Shown here one piece after another: positions 8,746 through 17,119 of a stretch of DNA of 64,000 bases. A program made the position numbers and the translations under genes. Positions within the stretch are counted from its first letter, which is position 1; the number at the start of each line of letters is the position of its first letter. The notes beneath the pieces are model-generated. The model was given only the letters and a program-made list of their open reading frames with translations, ran no database searches and was not told the origin of the DNA. This DNA is from Aurantiacibacter arachoides (GTDB lineage: Bacteria > Pseudomonadota > Alphaproteobacteria > Sphingomonadales > Sphingomonadaceae): assembly GCF_009827335.1 (NCBI RefSeq), contig NZ_WTYH01000001.1, forward strand, positions 1,922,001 through 1,986,000, given 5' to 3'.

Positions 8746-9737
8746 TGCTTCCACACCGTCTCGTATTGGCGGCGATGGCTGCCGCTGGTCTGACCGGCGT
8801 GCCCGCAGTGGCGTCGCAGGCCCAGTCGGCAGTCTCGTCCACTGGCGGGGCGGAGTGGATCACGCTGGGCACGCGGGGCGGGCCGGTGGCCAGCGCCACG
8901 CGGGCCCAGCCTGCCAACCTGCTGGTGGTGGACGGCGCAAACTACCTGGTCGACGCAGGCGACGGGGTAAGCGGCCAGCTTGCCCGCGTCGGCATCCCGA
9001 CCGCTGCGATAACGGGCGTCTTCATCAGCCACCTGCATTTCGATCACACGGCAGGCCTTGCCGGGCTTCTGGGTCTGCGCTGGCAGACCAATGCCGAACG
9101 GCCCCTGATCGTCTACGGCCCGCCCGGCACCGCCGCCATGACCGAAGGGCTGGTCGCCTCGATGGGGCCGGGCACCACCGCGGGCTACGGCATCCCCGGT
9201 GCCGCGCCGCGCGATCCCGCGGATGGCGTCAGGGTGATCGAGTTGCGCGACGGTGACAGCGTGGAGGTGGGGTCCATGCAGGTGCGCGCCCGCGGCAACA
9301 CCCACTACAGCTTCCCGGCAGGCAGCGATCTTGCAGACCGCTTCGAAAGCCTGTCGTTCCGGTTCGACACCCCGGCCCGCGCCATCGTCTACACCGGCGA
9401 TACCGGGCCGAGCGCCGCGGTGGAGGAGCTGGCGCGCGGGGCGGATCTGCTGGTGGCAGAGATGATGGACGTGGCGCACACGGTTGCGGCGGTCCGGCGC
9501 AACTCGCCCAATCTGCCACCCGCCATCGCTGCCGAGATGGAAAGCCATCTGGGCAGCCATCACCTCGTCCCCGCCGATGTCGGCCAGTTGGCCGCCCGCG
9601 CGGGCGTGGGGGCGCTGATCGTCACCCATTTCGTCGGCATCGAACCGGGCGAGGTCGGGCACGCGGACTATCTGCAAACGATTTCAGCCGCCTATGCCGG
9701 GCCGGCCGTCATCGCCAGCGATCTGGAAAGGTTCTGA
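8745..9737 (+). CDS. secreted metallo-beta-lactamase-fold hydrolase
   Basis: This 330-residue protein has an N-terminal signal-like segment (MLPHRLVLAAMAAAGLTGVPAVASQA), so it probably acts in the periplasm. The zinc motif is SHLHFDHTAGL (H96, H98, D100, H101); further ligands probably include the His in ARGNTHYS and the Asp in VYTGDTGPS. The overall plan resembles RNase Z/arylsulfatase-like members of the superfamily. It starts at TGATG overlapping the receptor stop and ends two bases before the monooxygenase gene. It may release a sugar, sulfate or ester group from the imported compound, or open a lactone; the reaction is not known. Confidence 0.8.
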   Translation: MLPHRLVLAAMAAAGLTGVPAVASQAQSAVSSTGGAEWITLGTRGGPVASATRAQPANLLVVDGANYLVDAGDGVSGQLARVGIPTAAITGVFISHLHFDHTAGLAGLLGLRWQTNAERPLIVYGPPGTAAMTEGLVASMGPGTTAGYGIPGAAPRDPADGVRVIELRDGDSVEVGSMQVRARGNTHYSFPAGSDLADRFESLSFRFDTPARAIVYTGDTGPSAAVEELARGADLLVAEMMDVAHTVAAVRRNSPNLPPAIAAEMESHLGSHHLVPADVGQLAARAGVGALIVTHFVGIEPGEVGHADYLQTISAAYAGPAVIASDLERF

Positions 9738-9739
9738 TC

Positions 9740-10855
9740 ATGCGGGAACGCGATATCCTCGTCATCGGTGGCGGCATCGGCGGGTTGACCGCCGCCATCG
9801 CGCTGCGCCGCGACGGTCACCGGGTGACCGTGATCGAAAAGGATCCGACCTGGTCCGTCTACGGCGTCGGCATCATCCAGCAGTCCAACGTCCTTCGCGC
9901 CATGGCCGACCTCGACCTGCTTGACGACTACCTTTCCGCCAGCGTCCCGTTCGACAAGGTGGCCATCCACCTGCCCGACGGCACCCGCGTGGCCGAAGTG
10001 CCCATGCCGCGCCTGGTGGAAGGCTACCCGCCGAGCGTGGGCATCTCCCGTCCCGCGCTGCACAAGGTGCTGGGCGACCGGACGAAAGCCGCTGGCGCCG
10101 ACGTGCGCCTGGGCGTGGTGGCAGAATCGATCGAGGACGATGGCGATGGCGTGACCGTCGGGTTCTCCGACGGGCGGAGCGAACGCTTCGATCTCGTAAT
10201 CGGTGCCGATGGCCTCTATTCGCACACGCGCAGCGCAATCATGCCGGGCGCGCCCCGCCCGCAATTCACCGGACAGGCGGTGTGGCGCTACAACCTGCCC
10301 CGCCCCGCCGATCTCGATGCGCTGCACGTGTATAACGGACCGACCGGCATCGGGCTCGTGCCCATGGGCCCGGAAACGATGTATATCTTCGTGACAACCC
10401 CCGAACCGGGCAATCCCCGCTACGATACCGACGGCATCGCCCAGGCCATGCGCGGCAAGCTGGCGCACGCCGCCCCGCAAATACGCGCCCTGGCAGAGGG
10501 CATCACCCGCGACGAAGGGGTGGTCTATCGGCCGCTGGAAACCATGCTGCTGGAAGGGCCCTGGCACGTCGGCCGGGTCGTCCTGCTGGGCGATGCCGTG
10601 CACGCCACGACGCCGCATCTGGGCCAGGGCGCCGGCATGGCGATCGAGGATTCCATCGTGCTCGCACAGGAACTCGCCCGCGCGGACACGCCGGAGCAGG
10701 CCTTTATCGCCTACCGCGATCGGCGCTTCGAACGGTGCCGCTACATCGTCGAGAAATCGCTCGCCATCTGTCACGGACAGATCGGCAAGGGCCCGCCTGT
10801 CGAGAACGCCGCGGCAACCGCCGAGATGTTCGCCCTCACCTCTCAACCGATCTGA
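9740..10855 (+). CDS. FAD-dependent aromatic-ring hydroxylase (class A flavin monooxygenase)
   Basis: This 371-residue enzyme has the Rossmann FAD motif VIGGGIGGLTAAIAL (residues 8-22). The DG motif (VIGADGLYSHTRSA) lies near residue 155 and the GD motif (LLGDAVHATTPHLGQGAGMA) near residue 283. This is the layout of salicylate, 3-hydroxybenzoate and kynurenine hydroxylases. It should use NAD(P)H and O2 to add a hydroxyl to an aromatic ring, making a catechol- or hydroquinone-type intermediate for the ring-cleavage dioxygenase encoded next. Length and motifs are intact. Confidence 0.88.
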   Translation: MRERDILVIGGGIGGLTAAIALRRDGHRVTVIEKDPTWSVYGVGIIQQSNVLRAMADLDLLDDYLSASVPFDKVAIHLPDGTRVAEVPMPRLVEGYPPSVGISRPALHKVLGDRTKAAGADVRLGVVAESIEDDGDGVTVGFSDGRSERFDLVIGADGLYSHTRSAIMPGAPRPQFTGQAVWRYNLPRPADLDALHVYNGPTGIGLVPMGPETMYIFVTTPEPGNPRYDTDGIAQAMRGKLAHAAPQIRALAEGITRDEGVVYRPLETMLLEGPWHVGRVVLLGDAVHATTPHLGQGAGMAIEDSIVLAQELARADTPEQAFIAYRDRRFERCRYIVEKSLAICHGQIGKGPPVENAAATAEMFALTSQPI

Positions 10856-10875
10856 ACCGCAGGGAATCCAAGCAG

Positions 10876-11778
10876 ATGAGCCGTGTCACCGAAATCCGTT
10901 ACGTCGGCTATGGCGTCGAACAGTTCGAAACGGAACGCAAGTTCTACGCCGAGGACTGGGGCCTGGTGGAGGTCGACAGCGATGCCGACACCGCCTGGTT
11001 CAAGACCCATGGCCATGACGAACACCACGTCGTTCGCCTTCATCGCAGCCCCACCAATTGCGTGGAAGTGATCGCGCTGGCGGCTGACAGCCGCGCCGAT
11101 GTCGACGCGCTGCACGAAAAGGTGGCGGACGCCGGATGCAGGATCATCCACGAACCGCGCGTGATCGACGCGCCGGGCGGCGGCTATGCCTTCCGCTTCT
11201 TCTCTCCCGATGGCCTGCCCTTCGAAGTATCCGCCGAGGTGCAGGCGCTGGACAAGCGCGCGATGGAGCGGTGGGAGGGGATGCCGGTCAAGATCAGCCA
11301 CATCGTCCTGCACTCACCCGATCACAAGGCGATGGCCGACTTCTTCTGCGACGTGCTGGGTTTCCGCGTGTCGGACTGGCTGGGCGATTTCATGGTGTTC
11401 CTGCGCTGCAACCAGGCGCATCATCGCATCGCCCTGCTGCCCGGGCCGCCCTGCCTCAACCACGTGGCCTACGACATGCTGACCGTGGACGACATGATGC
11501 GCGGCGCCAACCGCCTGCGCAAGCGCGGCACGGACCTGCGTTGGGGCCCTGGCCGGCACACCGCGGGCAACAACACGTTCTCCTATTTCTGCACGCCGGC
11601 GGGGTTCGCGGTGGAATACGCATCGGAACTGGACGACGTCGATTTCGACACGCACGAGGCCAAGGTTCACGAACCGGGCCCGCACGTGATGGACCAGTGG
11701 GGCACAGGCGTCGGCGGGCCACAGACCATGCCGAAAGCCGTGCCCGATCCCTGCCTGTTCCAGCCTGCGGAGGTCTGA
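10876..11778 (+). CDS. VOC-superfamily extradiol-type ring-cleavage dioxygenase
   Basis: This 300-residue protein has two vicinal-oxygen-chelate domains, like BphC-type extradiol dioxygenases. The C-terminal domain shows the 2-His-1-carboxylate metal site: His142 in KISHIVLHS, His196 in CLNHVAYD and Glu247 in FAVEYASE. The length matches two-domain extradiol enzymes (about 290-300 residues). The start MSRVTEIRYVGYG follows the monooxygenase by 20 bases. With the hydroxylase upstream and the hydrolases downstream, it very probably opens the hydroxylated ring. The exact dihydroxy-aromatic substrate is not inferable. Confidence 0.85.
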   Translation: MSRVTEIRYVGYGVEQFETERKFYAEDWGLVEVDSDADTAWFKTHGHDEHHVVRLHRSPTNCVEVIALAADSRADVDALHEKVADAGCRIIHEPRVIDAPGGGYAFRFFSPDGLPFEVSAEVQALDKRAMERWEGMPVKISHIVLHSPDHKAMADFFCDVLGFRVSDWLGDFMVFLRCNQAHHRIALLPGPPCLNHVAYDMLTVDDMMRGANRLRKRGTDLRWGPGRHTAGNNTFSYFCTPAGFAVEYASELDDVDFDTHEAKVHEPGPHVMDQWGTGVGGPQTMPKAVPDPCLFQPAEV

Positions 11779-11782
11779 GTCC

Positions 11783-12940
11783 ATGGCGCTCTATTCGCCC
11801 TTTAAGAACTACATCTGGAACCTCTCGGTCGCCATAGCGATGGAGAGCGGCGGGCGCATCGGGGAGATCGTCGACATGTGCCAGCCCATCCTCGATGCCG
11901 CCGACAATGGCGCCGATGCCGGCACGCCGCAGTTCATGCAGGCCTGGGCCGCCATGGGGCACAAGCTGCTCGAACTCGCCGCCGAGGACGAGGCGAAAGG
12001 GCGCGCCTTTTCCGCATCCGACAAGATGGAGCGCGCTGCCCTCTACCTGCTGGTGGCCGAACGGATGCAGGGCCATGGCAGCGAGGGCCGCACGCAGACC
12101 TACGCCCTGGCGCGGGAAACCTTTGATCGTTCGACCCGGCTTGGCGCCATCAACCGCGAACGGGTAGAGATACCGCTCGCCCAGGGGACCATGTCGGCGC
12201 TGTTCACCCGCGCACCCGGCGATGGCCCCGCGCCTTGCGTGGTGTTCTGCAACGGCCTCGATAGCGCCAAGGAAATGCTCTACTGGACGGGGATGCCGGC
12301 GGCGCTGGCGCGGCGGGGCATCTCCACGCTGTGTGTCGATCAGCCAGGCACCGGCGAGGCGTTGCGACTGCAGGACCTGCCCGTCGATCCGCACAGCGAG
12401 AACTGGGCGAGCAAGGCGGTGGACTGGCTGGAACAGCAGGACGGCCTGGATCCCGCTCGCATCGGTATGACCGGCATTTCACTGGGCGGCCACTTCGCGC
12501 CGCGCGCGGTCGCCTACGAACCGCGCTTTGCCAGCGGCGCCGTGTGGGGTGCCAACCACAACTGGCGCGAGGTGCAGGACAAGCGCATGGAGCGGGAAGG
12601 CGAGAACCCCGTGCCGCATTACTGGCAGCACGTTCACTGGGCCTTCGGTGCGGACGGACAGGATGATTTCCTGGAGAAGTCGGCGGCTATGAACCTCAAC
12701 GGCCACATGGACCGCATCCGGGTGCCGTTCCTGGTGACCCACGGGGCGAACGACCGGCAGATCAGCCCCAAATACGCCGACGACCTGTATGACCAGCTCG
12801 TCAATTCGCCGCGCCGGGAAAAGGTGATTTTCACCGATCGCGAAGGCGGGGTCGAGCACGTGGGGGCGGATAACATGGCTTACGGCAGGGATCTGATCGC
12901 GGACTGGTTCGCCGAAACGCTGGGTGGCCACACCGCGTGA
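11783..12940 (+). CDS. alpha/beta hydrolase, C-C bond hydrolase-like (DHPON-hydrolase family)
   Basis: This 385-residue alpha/beta hydrolase has a long N-terminal helical cap (about residues 1-125) before the core. The likely catalytic triad is Ser233 in TGISLGGHF, Asp324 in HGANDRQ and His359 in GGVEHVGAD. The cap-plus-core layout and length resemble 2,6-dihydroxypseudooxynicotine hydrolase and FrsA-like proteins rather than the shorter BphD class. That family includes enzymes cleaving C-C bonds in polyketone-like substrates, fitting a role after ring cleavage. It starts four bases after the dioxygenase stop and overlaps the next gene by GTGA. Confidence 0.8.
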   Translation: MALYSPFKNYIWNLSVAIAMESGGRIGEIVDMCQPILDAADNGADAGTPQFMQAWAAMGHKLLELAAEDEAKGRAFSASDKMERAALYLLVAERMQGHGSEGRTQTYALARETFDRSTRLGAINRERVEIPLAQGTMSALFTRAPGDGPAPCVVFCNGLDSAKEMLYWTGMPAALARRGISTLCVDQPGTGEALRLQDLPVDPHSENWASKAVDWLEQQDGLDPARIGMTGISLGGHFAPRAVAYEPRFASGAVWGANHNWREVQDKRMEREGENPVPHYWQHVHWAFGADGQDDFLEKSAAMNLNGHMDRIRVPFLVTHGANDRQISPKYADDLYDQLVNSPRREKVIFTDREGGVEHVGADNMAYGRDLIADWFAETLGGHTA

Positions 12941-13443
12941 CGCCGCCGGTGGCCCTCGCCCGCCATATCCGGCGCGAGACGCTGATCAGCGGCATGGTGA
13001 ACGCAATCATCTCGACAGGATTCTTCTTCGCGGTCTTCGGTTGGGGGCAGCCGGTGCGGGTGTGGGGCGCGGGCCATCTGGTCGCCGATTTACTGCCGCA
13101 GGGCTTTGCCGTGGCGTTCTTTGCCAGCATGATACCCTCGTTCCTCGCGTCGCGGGCAATCACGCGCGGTGCGCTTGCCGCCGATATGCCCCGCCAGCCT
13201 TCGACGGCCCGGCTGGTGCTCAAAGCATTCGTTACCGGGCTGATCGCCTGCGGGATCGGCGCGGTTGTGTGGGCCCTGGTTTTTACCCTGGGGGGCTGGA
13301 AGACCGTCGCCCCGGTGCAGGCCCTGACGCTGAAGGTGGGCTACGGGTTTTTCCTTGGCATGGCGGTGACCTTTTTCACCCTCACCCGCCTGTTGCGAGG
13401 TGAGGACGTGGTCCGACAACCGGTGCCGGGCATCGTATCGTGA
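12937..13443 (+). CDS. small integral membrane protein of the catabolic operon
   Basis: I do not recognise a named family for this 168-residue protein. It has about four hydrophobic segments (near residues 20-36, 55-70, 97-118 and 130-150 from the GTG start), with Arg-rich loops such as RHIRRET and RGALAADMPRQPS between them. It starts with GTG inside the hydrolase stop codon and overlaps the GST gene start, so it is fully embedded in the operon and translationally coupled on both sides. A role in inner-membrane passage of the substrate or an intermediate is possible, but no transporter motif is visible. Confidence 0.65.
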   Translation: MTPPVALARHIRRETLISGMVNAIISTGFFFAVFGWGQPVRVWGAGHLVADLLPQGFAVAFFASMIPSFLASRAITRGALAADMPRQPSTARLVLKAFVTGLIACGIGAVVWALVFTLGGWKTVAPVQALTLKVGYGFFLGMAVTFFTLTRLLRGEDVVRQPVPGIVS

Positions 13444-14114
13444 CGAGCATGGTCCTCCATTTCGCGCCGCAAACCTGCGCCAGGGTCACGCTGGTCGCGC
13501 TGGAGGAAACCGGCGCGCCCTTCGCCACGCGCCTGGTGCGCTTCATGGCGGGCGACCACCGATCTCCGGCGTTCCTGGCGTGCAATCCGGCGGGCAAGGT
13601 CCCGGTGCTCGAGATCGGCGGCCAGTCGCTGACCCAGAACAGCGCGATCCTGCCCTATCTCGCCCGCACCTTTCCGGCCGCACGGTTACTGCCCTTTACC
13701 GGGGACGCGCTGGCCGATGCGCAGGTGCAGGCCCGTCTCGCCTGGTTCGCAGCCGACCTTCACCCGCTGGTCACCCGCATCCGGATGCCGCAGTTCTTCT
13801 GCGACCTGGACGGCGCGCCCGCGCGGGTGCGGGAGCTGGCGATGCAGGCGATGGCCTTTCAGCTACGCAGCGTGGAGCAGGACCTCGGGCAGCAACCCTG
13901 GCTGGCGGGAGAAGAATGGTCGATCCTCGATGCCTATCTGTCATGGGTCTGGTTCCGCATTGCCGGCGCCGGCTTCGATACCGCCGCCTATCCCAATCTT
14001 GGCGCCCACCACGAACGCGCCGACGCGCGCCCCGCCGCGCTGCGCGCACTGGCGCGCGAAGCCGAGGCGCAAGCCGAACTCGAACGGGCGGGCCAGACCG
14101 TCCCGCTTAACTGA
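13440..14114 (+). CDS. glutathione S-transferase family protein
   Basis: This 224-residue protein has an N-terminal thioredoxin-like GST domain (MVLHFAPQTCARVTLVALEETGAPF; CNPAGKVPVLEIGGQSLTQNSAILPYLA) and an all-helical C-terminal domain. The segment PVLEIGG...LTQNSAI contains the usual glutathione-contacting Pro and Gln/Ser residues. It starts at a GTG overlapping the upstream stop; an ATG at 13449 is an alternative. In aromatic pathways GSTs isomerise ring-cleavage products (maleylpyruvate isomerase) or cleave ethers (LigE/F/G in sphingomonads). A role in isomerising or conjugating the ring-opened product is inferred. Confidence 0.82.
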   Translation: MTSMVLHFAPQTCARVTLVALEETGAPFATRLVRFMAGDHRSPAFLACNPAGKVPVLEIGGQSLTQNSAILPYLARTFPAARLLPFTGDALADAQVQARLAWFAADLHPLVTRIRMPQFFCDLDGAPARVRELAMQAMAFQLRSVEQDLGQQPWLAGEEWSILDAYLSWVWFRIAGAGFDTAAYPNLGAHHERADARPAALRALAREAEAQAELERAGQTVPLN

Positions 14115-14130
14115 GCCCGAAGGAACTGCC

Positions 14131-14910
14131 ATGCCCCGCCGCTTCGTCGATCTGTCGATCACCCTGTGCAACGATGTCGTCAGCGATCCGCCCTTCATGC
14201 GGCCCGAGATCACCTACCAGAGCCATGCAGACACGGTGGAGGAGCTGAACACCTTTTTCCCCGGCGTCACCTCCGATGATCTGCCTGATGGGGAAGGCTT
14301 CGCCGCGGCGGAGTGGGTCAGGCTCACCACGCACAACGGCACGCACCTGGATGCCCCCTGGCATTTTCATCCCACGCAGGATGGCGGAAAGCGGGCGCTG
14401 ACGATCGACGAAATTCCGCTCGAATGGTGCTTCCAGCCCGGTGTGAAACTGGATTTCACCGCCATGCCCGATGGCTACGTCGTTACCGCAGCGGATGTCG
14501 AACGCGAACTTGCGCGGATCGGACACGACTTGCAGCCGCTCGATATCGTGCTGGTCAACACCGCTGCGGGCAAGGCGCTGGGCGATCCCGATTTCATCAA
14601 TCGCGGGTGCGGCATGGGCTACGAGGCGACGATGTATCTCACCAGCCGCGGCGTGCGGGTGACGGGCACCGACGCCTGGAGCTGGGACGCACCCTTCGCG
14701 CATACCGCGAAAAAGGTTGCCGAGACGGGCGATACGTCGCTGATCTGGGAAGGGCACAAGGCCGGGCGCGACATCGGCTATTGTCACCTTGAAAAGCTTC
14801 ACAATCTGGAAGGGCTGCCCGGCAGCGGCTTCACCGTCAGCTGCTTCCCCCACAAGATCAAGGGCGCGTCCGCCGGATGGACCCGTGCCGTTGCCATTTT
14901 CGAGGACTGA
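14131..14910 (+). CDS. cyclase-family hydrolase (kynurenine formamidase-like)
   Basis: This 259-residue protein contains the metal-binding signature of the cyclase family, HNGTHLDAPWHF (His68, His72, Asp74, His78), shared with bacterial kynurenine formamidase. The family hydrolyses amides, lactones or other acyl compounds with a divalent metal. It starts 16 bases after the GST gene at an ATG with AAGGA upstream. In this operon it may hydrolyse a lactone or acyl intermediate after ring opening (inference). No tryptophan/kynurenine gene is nearby, so a kynurenine role is unlikely. Confidence 0.82.
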   Translation: MPRRFVDLSITLCNDVVSDPPFMRPEITYQSHADTVEELNTFFPGVTSDDLPDGEGFAAAEWVRLTTHNGTHLDAPWHFHPTQDGGKRALTIDEIPLEWCFQPGVKLDFTAMPDGYVVTAADVERELARIGHDLQPLDIVLVNTAAGKALGDPDFINRGCGMGYEATMYLTSRGVRVTGTDAWSWDAPFAHTAKKVAETGDTSLIWEGHKAGRDIGYCHLEKLHNLEGLPGSGFTVSCFPHKIKGASAGWTRAVAIFED

Positions 14911-14914
14911 TCCC

Positions 14915-15874
14915 ATGCGGTTCGCTACCTTGCGCGATGGAACCCCCGATGGCCGGCTGGTGACCGTGTCGGCGGATGGCACCCGCTTCGCCACTGCTCC
15001 CGTCGCCACGATGCAGGCCCTGATGGAGGATTGGGACGCGCACTTCCCCACCCTTCTTGCGATTGACGATTACCCCCATGCGCTGGCCGAGCACGTGGTT
15101 GCAGCCCCTCTCCCCCGTGCCTGGCAATGGCTCGACGCCTCTGCCTACCCCGCGCATGGTGCGCTGATGGACGAGGTGACGGGCGTGAAGAAGCCGCCGG
15201 TCGATTTCCCGCTGATGTACCAGGGGGCATCCGACAGGTTCTACGCGGCCACAGACGCCATACCCTTCCCGTCGGAGGATCTCGGTATCGACTTCGAGGG
15301 CGAGTTCGGCGTCATCGTCGATGCCGTGCCGATGGGTATCAGTGCCGATGCGGCGATGGCGCACATCCGCCTGGTGGTGCAGATCAATGACTGGTCATTG
15401 CGCTCGCTGGCCGCGCCCGAGATGAAGACCGGCTTCGGCTGGGTCTGGGCCAAGCCCCACTGCTCCATGGCGCCCTTCGCCGTCACCCCCGATGCTCTGG
15501 GTGCCGACTGGCAGGACGGGCGGGTGTGCCTCGATCTCCAGGTGGACTGGAACGGCGAACGGTTCGGCAAAGCCAATGGCCGGCCAATGGCCTACGGCTT
15601 CCACGAACTCGTCGCGCGGGCGGCGCGGACGCGCGATCTGGTGGCGGGCACGATCATCGGGTCGGGCACCGTTTCCAACGAGAACTTCCGCGAGACGGGA
15701 TCATCCTGCATTGCCGAACGGCGCGGGATCGAGATCGTGGACCAGGGCGCGGCCGTCACGCAGTTCATGCGTTTTGGCGACACGGTGCGGATGGCCGGTG
15801 TGGATGCTGCGGGACGGCACCCTTTTGGTGTGATCGACCAACAGGTTGTCAGTTCGCAACACTATCGGCCATGA
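14915..15874 (+). CDS. fumarylacetoacetate hydrolase (FAH) family protein
   Basis: This 319-residue protein has the FAH fold. The metal-site region is seen in LGIDFEGEFGVIVDAVP (about residues 125-141), followed by LVVQINDWSLRS and later GTIIGSGTVSNEN. Family members cleave C-C bonds of acylpyruvates and 1,3-diketones, hydrate 2-oxopentadienoates or decarboxylate oxo acids. It is the last gene of the compact catabolic run and would fit the step that splits a ring-opened oxo acid into central metabolites. It starts four bases after the cyclase gene. The exact reaction is unresolved. Confidence 0.85.
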   Translation: MRFATLRDGTPDGRLVTVSADGTRFATAPVATMQALMEDWDAHFPTLLAIDDYPHALAEHVVAAPLPRAWQWLDASAYPAHGALMDEVTGVKKPPVDFPLMYQGASDRFYAATDAIPFPSEDLGIDFEGEFGVIVDAVPMGISADAAMAHIRLVVQINDWSLRSLAAPEMKTGFGWVWAKPHCSMAPFAVTPDALGADWQDGRVCLDLQVDWNGERFGKANGRPMAYGFHELVARAARTRDLVAGTIIGSGTVSNENFRETGSSCIAERRGIEIVDQGAAVTQFMRFGDTVRMAGVDAAGRHPFGVIDQQVVSSQHYRP

Positions 15875-15988
15875 CACGCAGACCTTGTCGCGCGCGCCTT
15901 GTTCCGCATCGCGCATGAATGCCTGAAGCATGCGGATCCTGATCGGGAAGCGCTTTCCCTTACAAGGCTATTCCACTAGCGTGCCGGC

Positions 15989-17119
15989 GTGCTTTCAACG
16001 CTTTTCAAAAAATCGGCGGTTTGCATTCTTTTCCTCGCCACTGCCTGTGGCGAAGCCGAGGAGGAGCGCGAACGTGACCCTGTGCCCGTCGTGGCCCAGG
16101 CCCTGCGTGTACTGCCCGAGCAGATCACCATCGAGGCAATCGGAAATGCCAGGGCCAGCACCTCGGCGGAAATCTTTGCCGAGACCGCTGGCCGGGTGAC
16201 GGGCGTATCGTTCACCGCGGGTGATTTCGTGCGGGCCGGTCAGCCGCTCCTCCGCCTGGACGACCGGCAGGAACGGCTCGCGGTGGAGGCCGCGCGGGTC
16301 GACGTGTGGGAAGCTGATCAGCTGCTGACCCGCTATCGCCGGATCGAAGATACAGGCGCGCTCTCCGAAAGCCAGATCGAAGCCGGCGAAACCGCGCTGG
16401 CCTCGGCCCGCGTCGCCCTGGAACTGGCGCAGGTCGACCTGGCGGACCGGACCGTTCGCGCGCCGTTTTCCGGCCACGTCGGGCTGACCGAAGTGGACGT
16501 TGGTGACACGGTCAACGATCAGACGCCGATCACCCAGATCGACCAGCGCGCCACGCTGTATGTCGACTTTCCCGCGCCGGAATCCATCTTCACTGCCTTG
16601 CGGCCGGGGCAGGTGGTGGAGGTGCAACCCTTCTCGGACCCGTCGCGCACGATCAACGCCCGGGTCGTGGCAACCGATACGCGCATCTCGCAGGACAATC
16701 GCAACTTCATCGTCCGCACCGCGATCCCCAACGACGATGACCGGCTCCGACCGGGGATGAGTTTCCGCGTCACTTTCACGCGATCCGGGGAAAGCCGCCC
16801 CGCGGTGCCGGAACAGGCCATCGCATGGGGAGGCGAAGGGTCACACCTGTTCGTAGTGCGCGACGACAAAGCCGTGCGTATTCCCGTCACCATTACCGCC
16901 AGGCGCGAAGGGACCGTGCTGGTCGACGGGACGTTCCGGGCGGGCGATCGCGTCATCGTGGAAGGCGTGCAGAAGGTGCGCGACGGGCAGGCCATTCGCC
17001 TCGTCCAGACGGGCCGGGGAAGTCGCCAGGATGTCGAACTGCGTGGCCCCCGGCCGCCCGCCCCTTCGGGGTCACCAGCCGCCCCAATGCCGGACGCCGT
17101 ATCCCGCGATGCGGAGTAA
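15989..17119 (+). CDS. RND efflux periplasmic adaptor lipoprotein (MFP)
   Basis: This 376-residue membrane-fusion protein has a lipoprotein signal with lipobox LATAC (Cys20). The barrel-sandwich/lipoyl region reads AGRVTGVSFTAGDFVRAGQPLLRLD, and an alpha-helical hairpin with ALSESQIEAGETALASARVALELAQ follows. The beta-barrel domain continues to about residue 340. It bridges the inner-membrane pump and the outer-membrane channel encoded next. The start is GTG at 15989. Its end overlaps the pump gene start by 11 bases. The C-terminal tail is Pro/Arg-rich and probably disordered. Confidence 0.9.
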   Translation: MLSTLFKKSAVCILFLATACGEAEEERERDPVPVVAQALRVLPEQITIEAIGNARASTSAEIFAETAGRVTGVSFTAGDFVRAGQPLLRLDDRQERLAVEAARVDVWEADQLLTRYRRIEDTGALSESQIEAGETALASARVALELAQVDLADRTVRAPFSGHVGLTEVDVGDTVNDQTPITQIDQRATLYVDFPAPESIFTALRPGQVVEVQPFSDPSRTINARVVATDTRISQDNRNFIVRTAIPNDDDRLRPGMSFRVTFTRSGESRPAVPEQAIAWGGEGSHLFVVRDDKAVRIPVTITARREGTVLVDGTFRAGDRVIVEGVQKVRDGQAIRLVQTGRGSRQDVELRGPRPPAPSGSPAAPMPDAVSRDAE

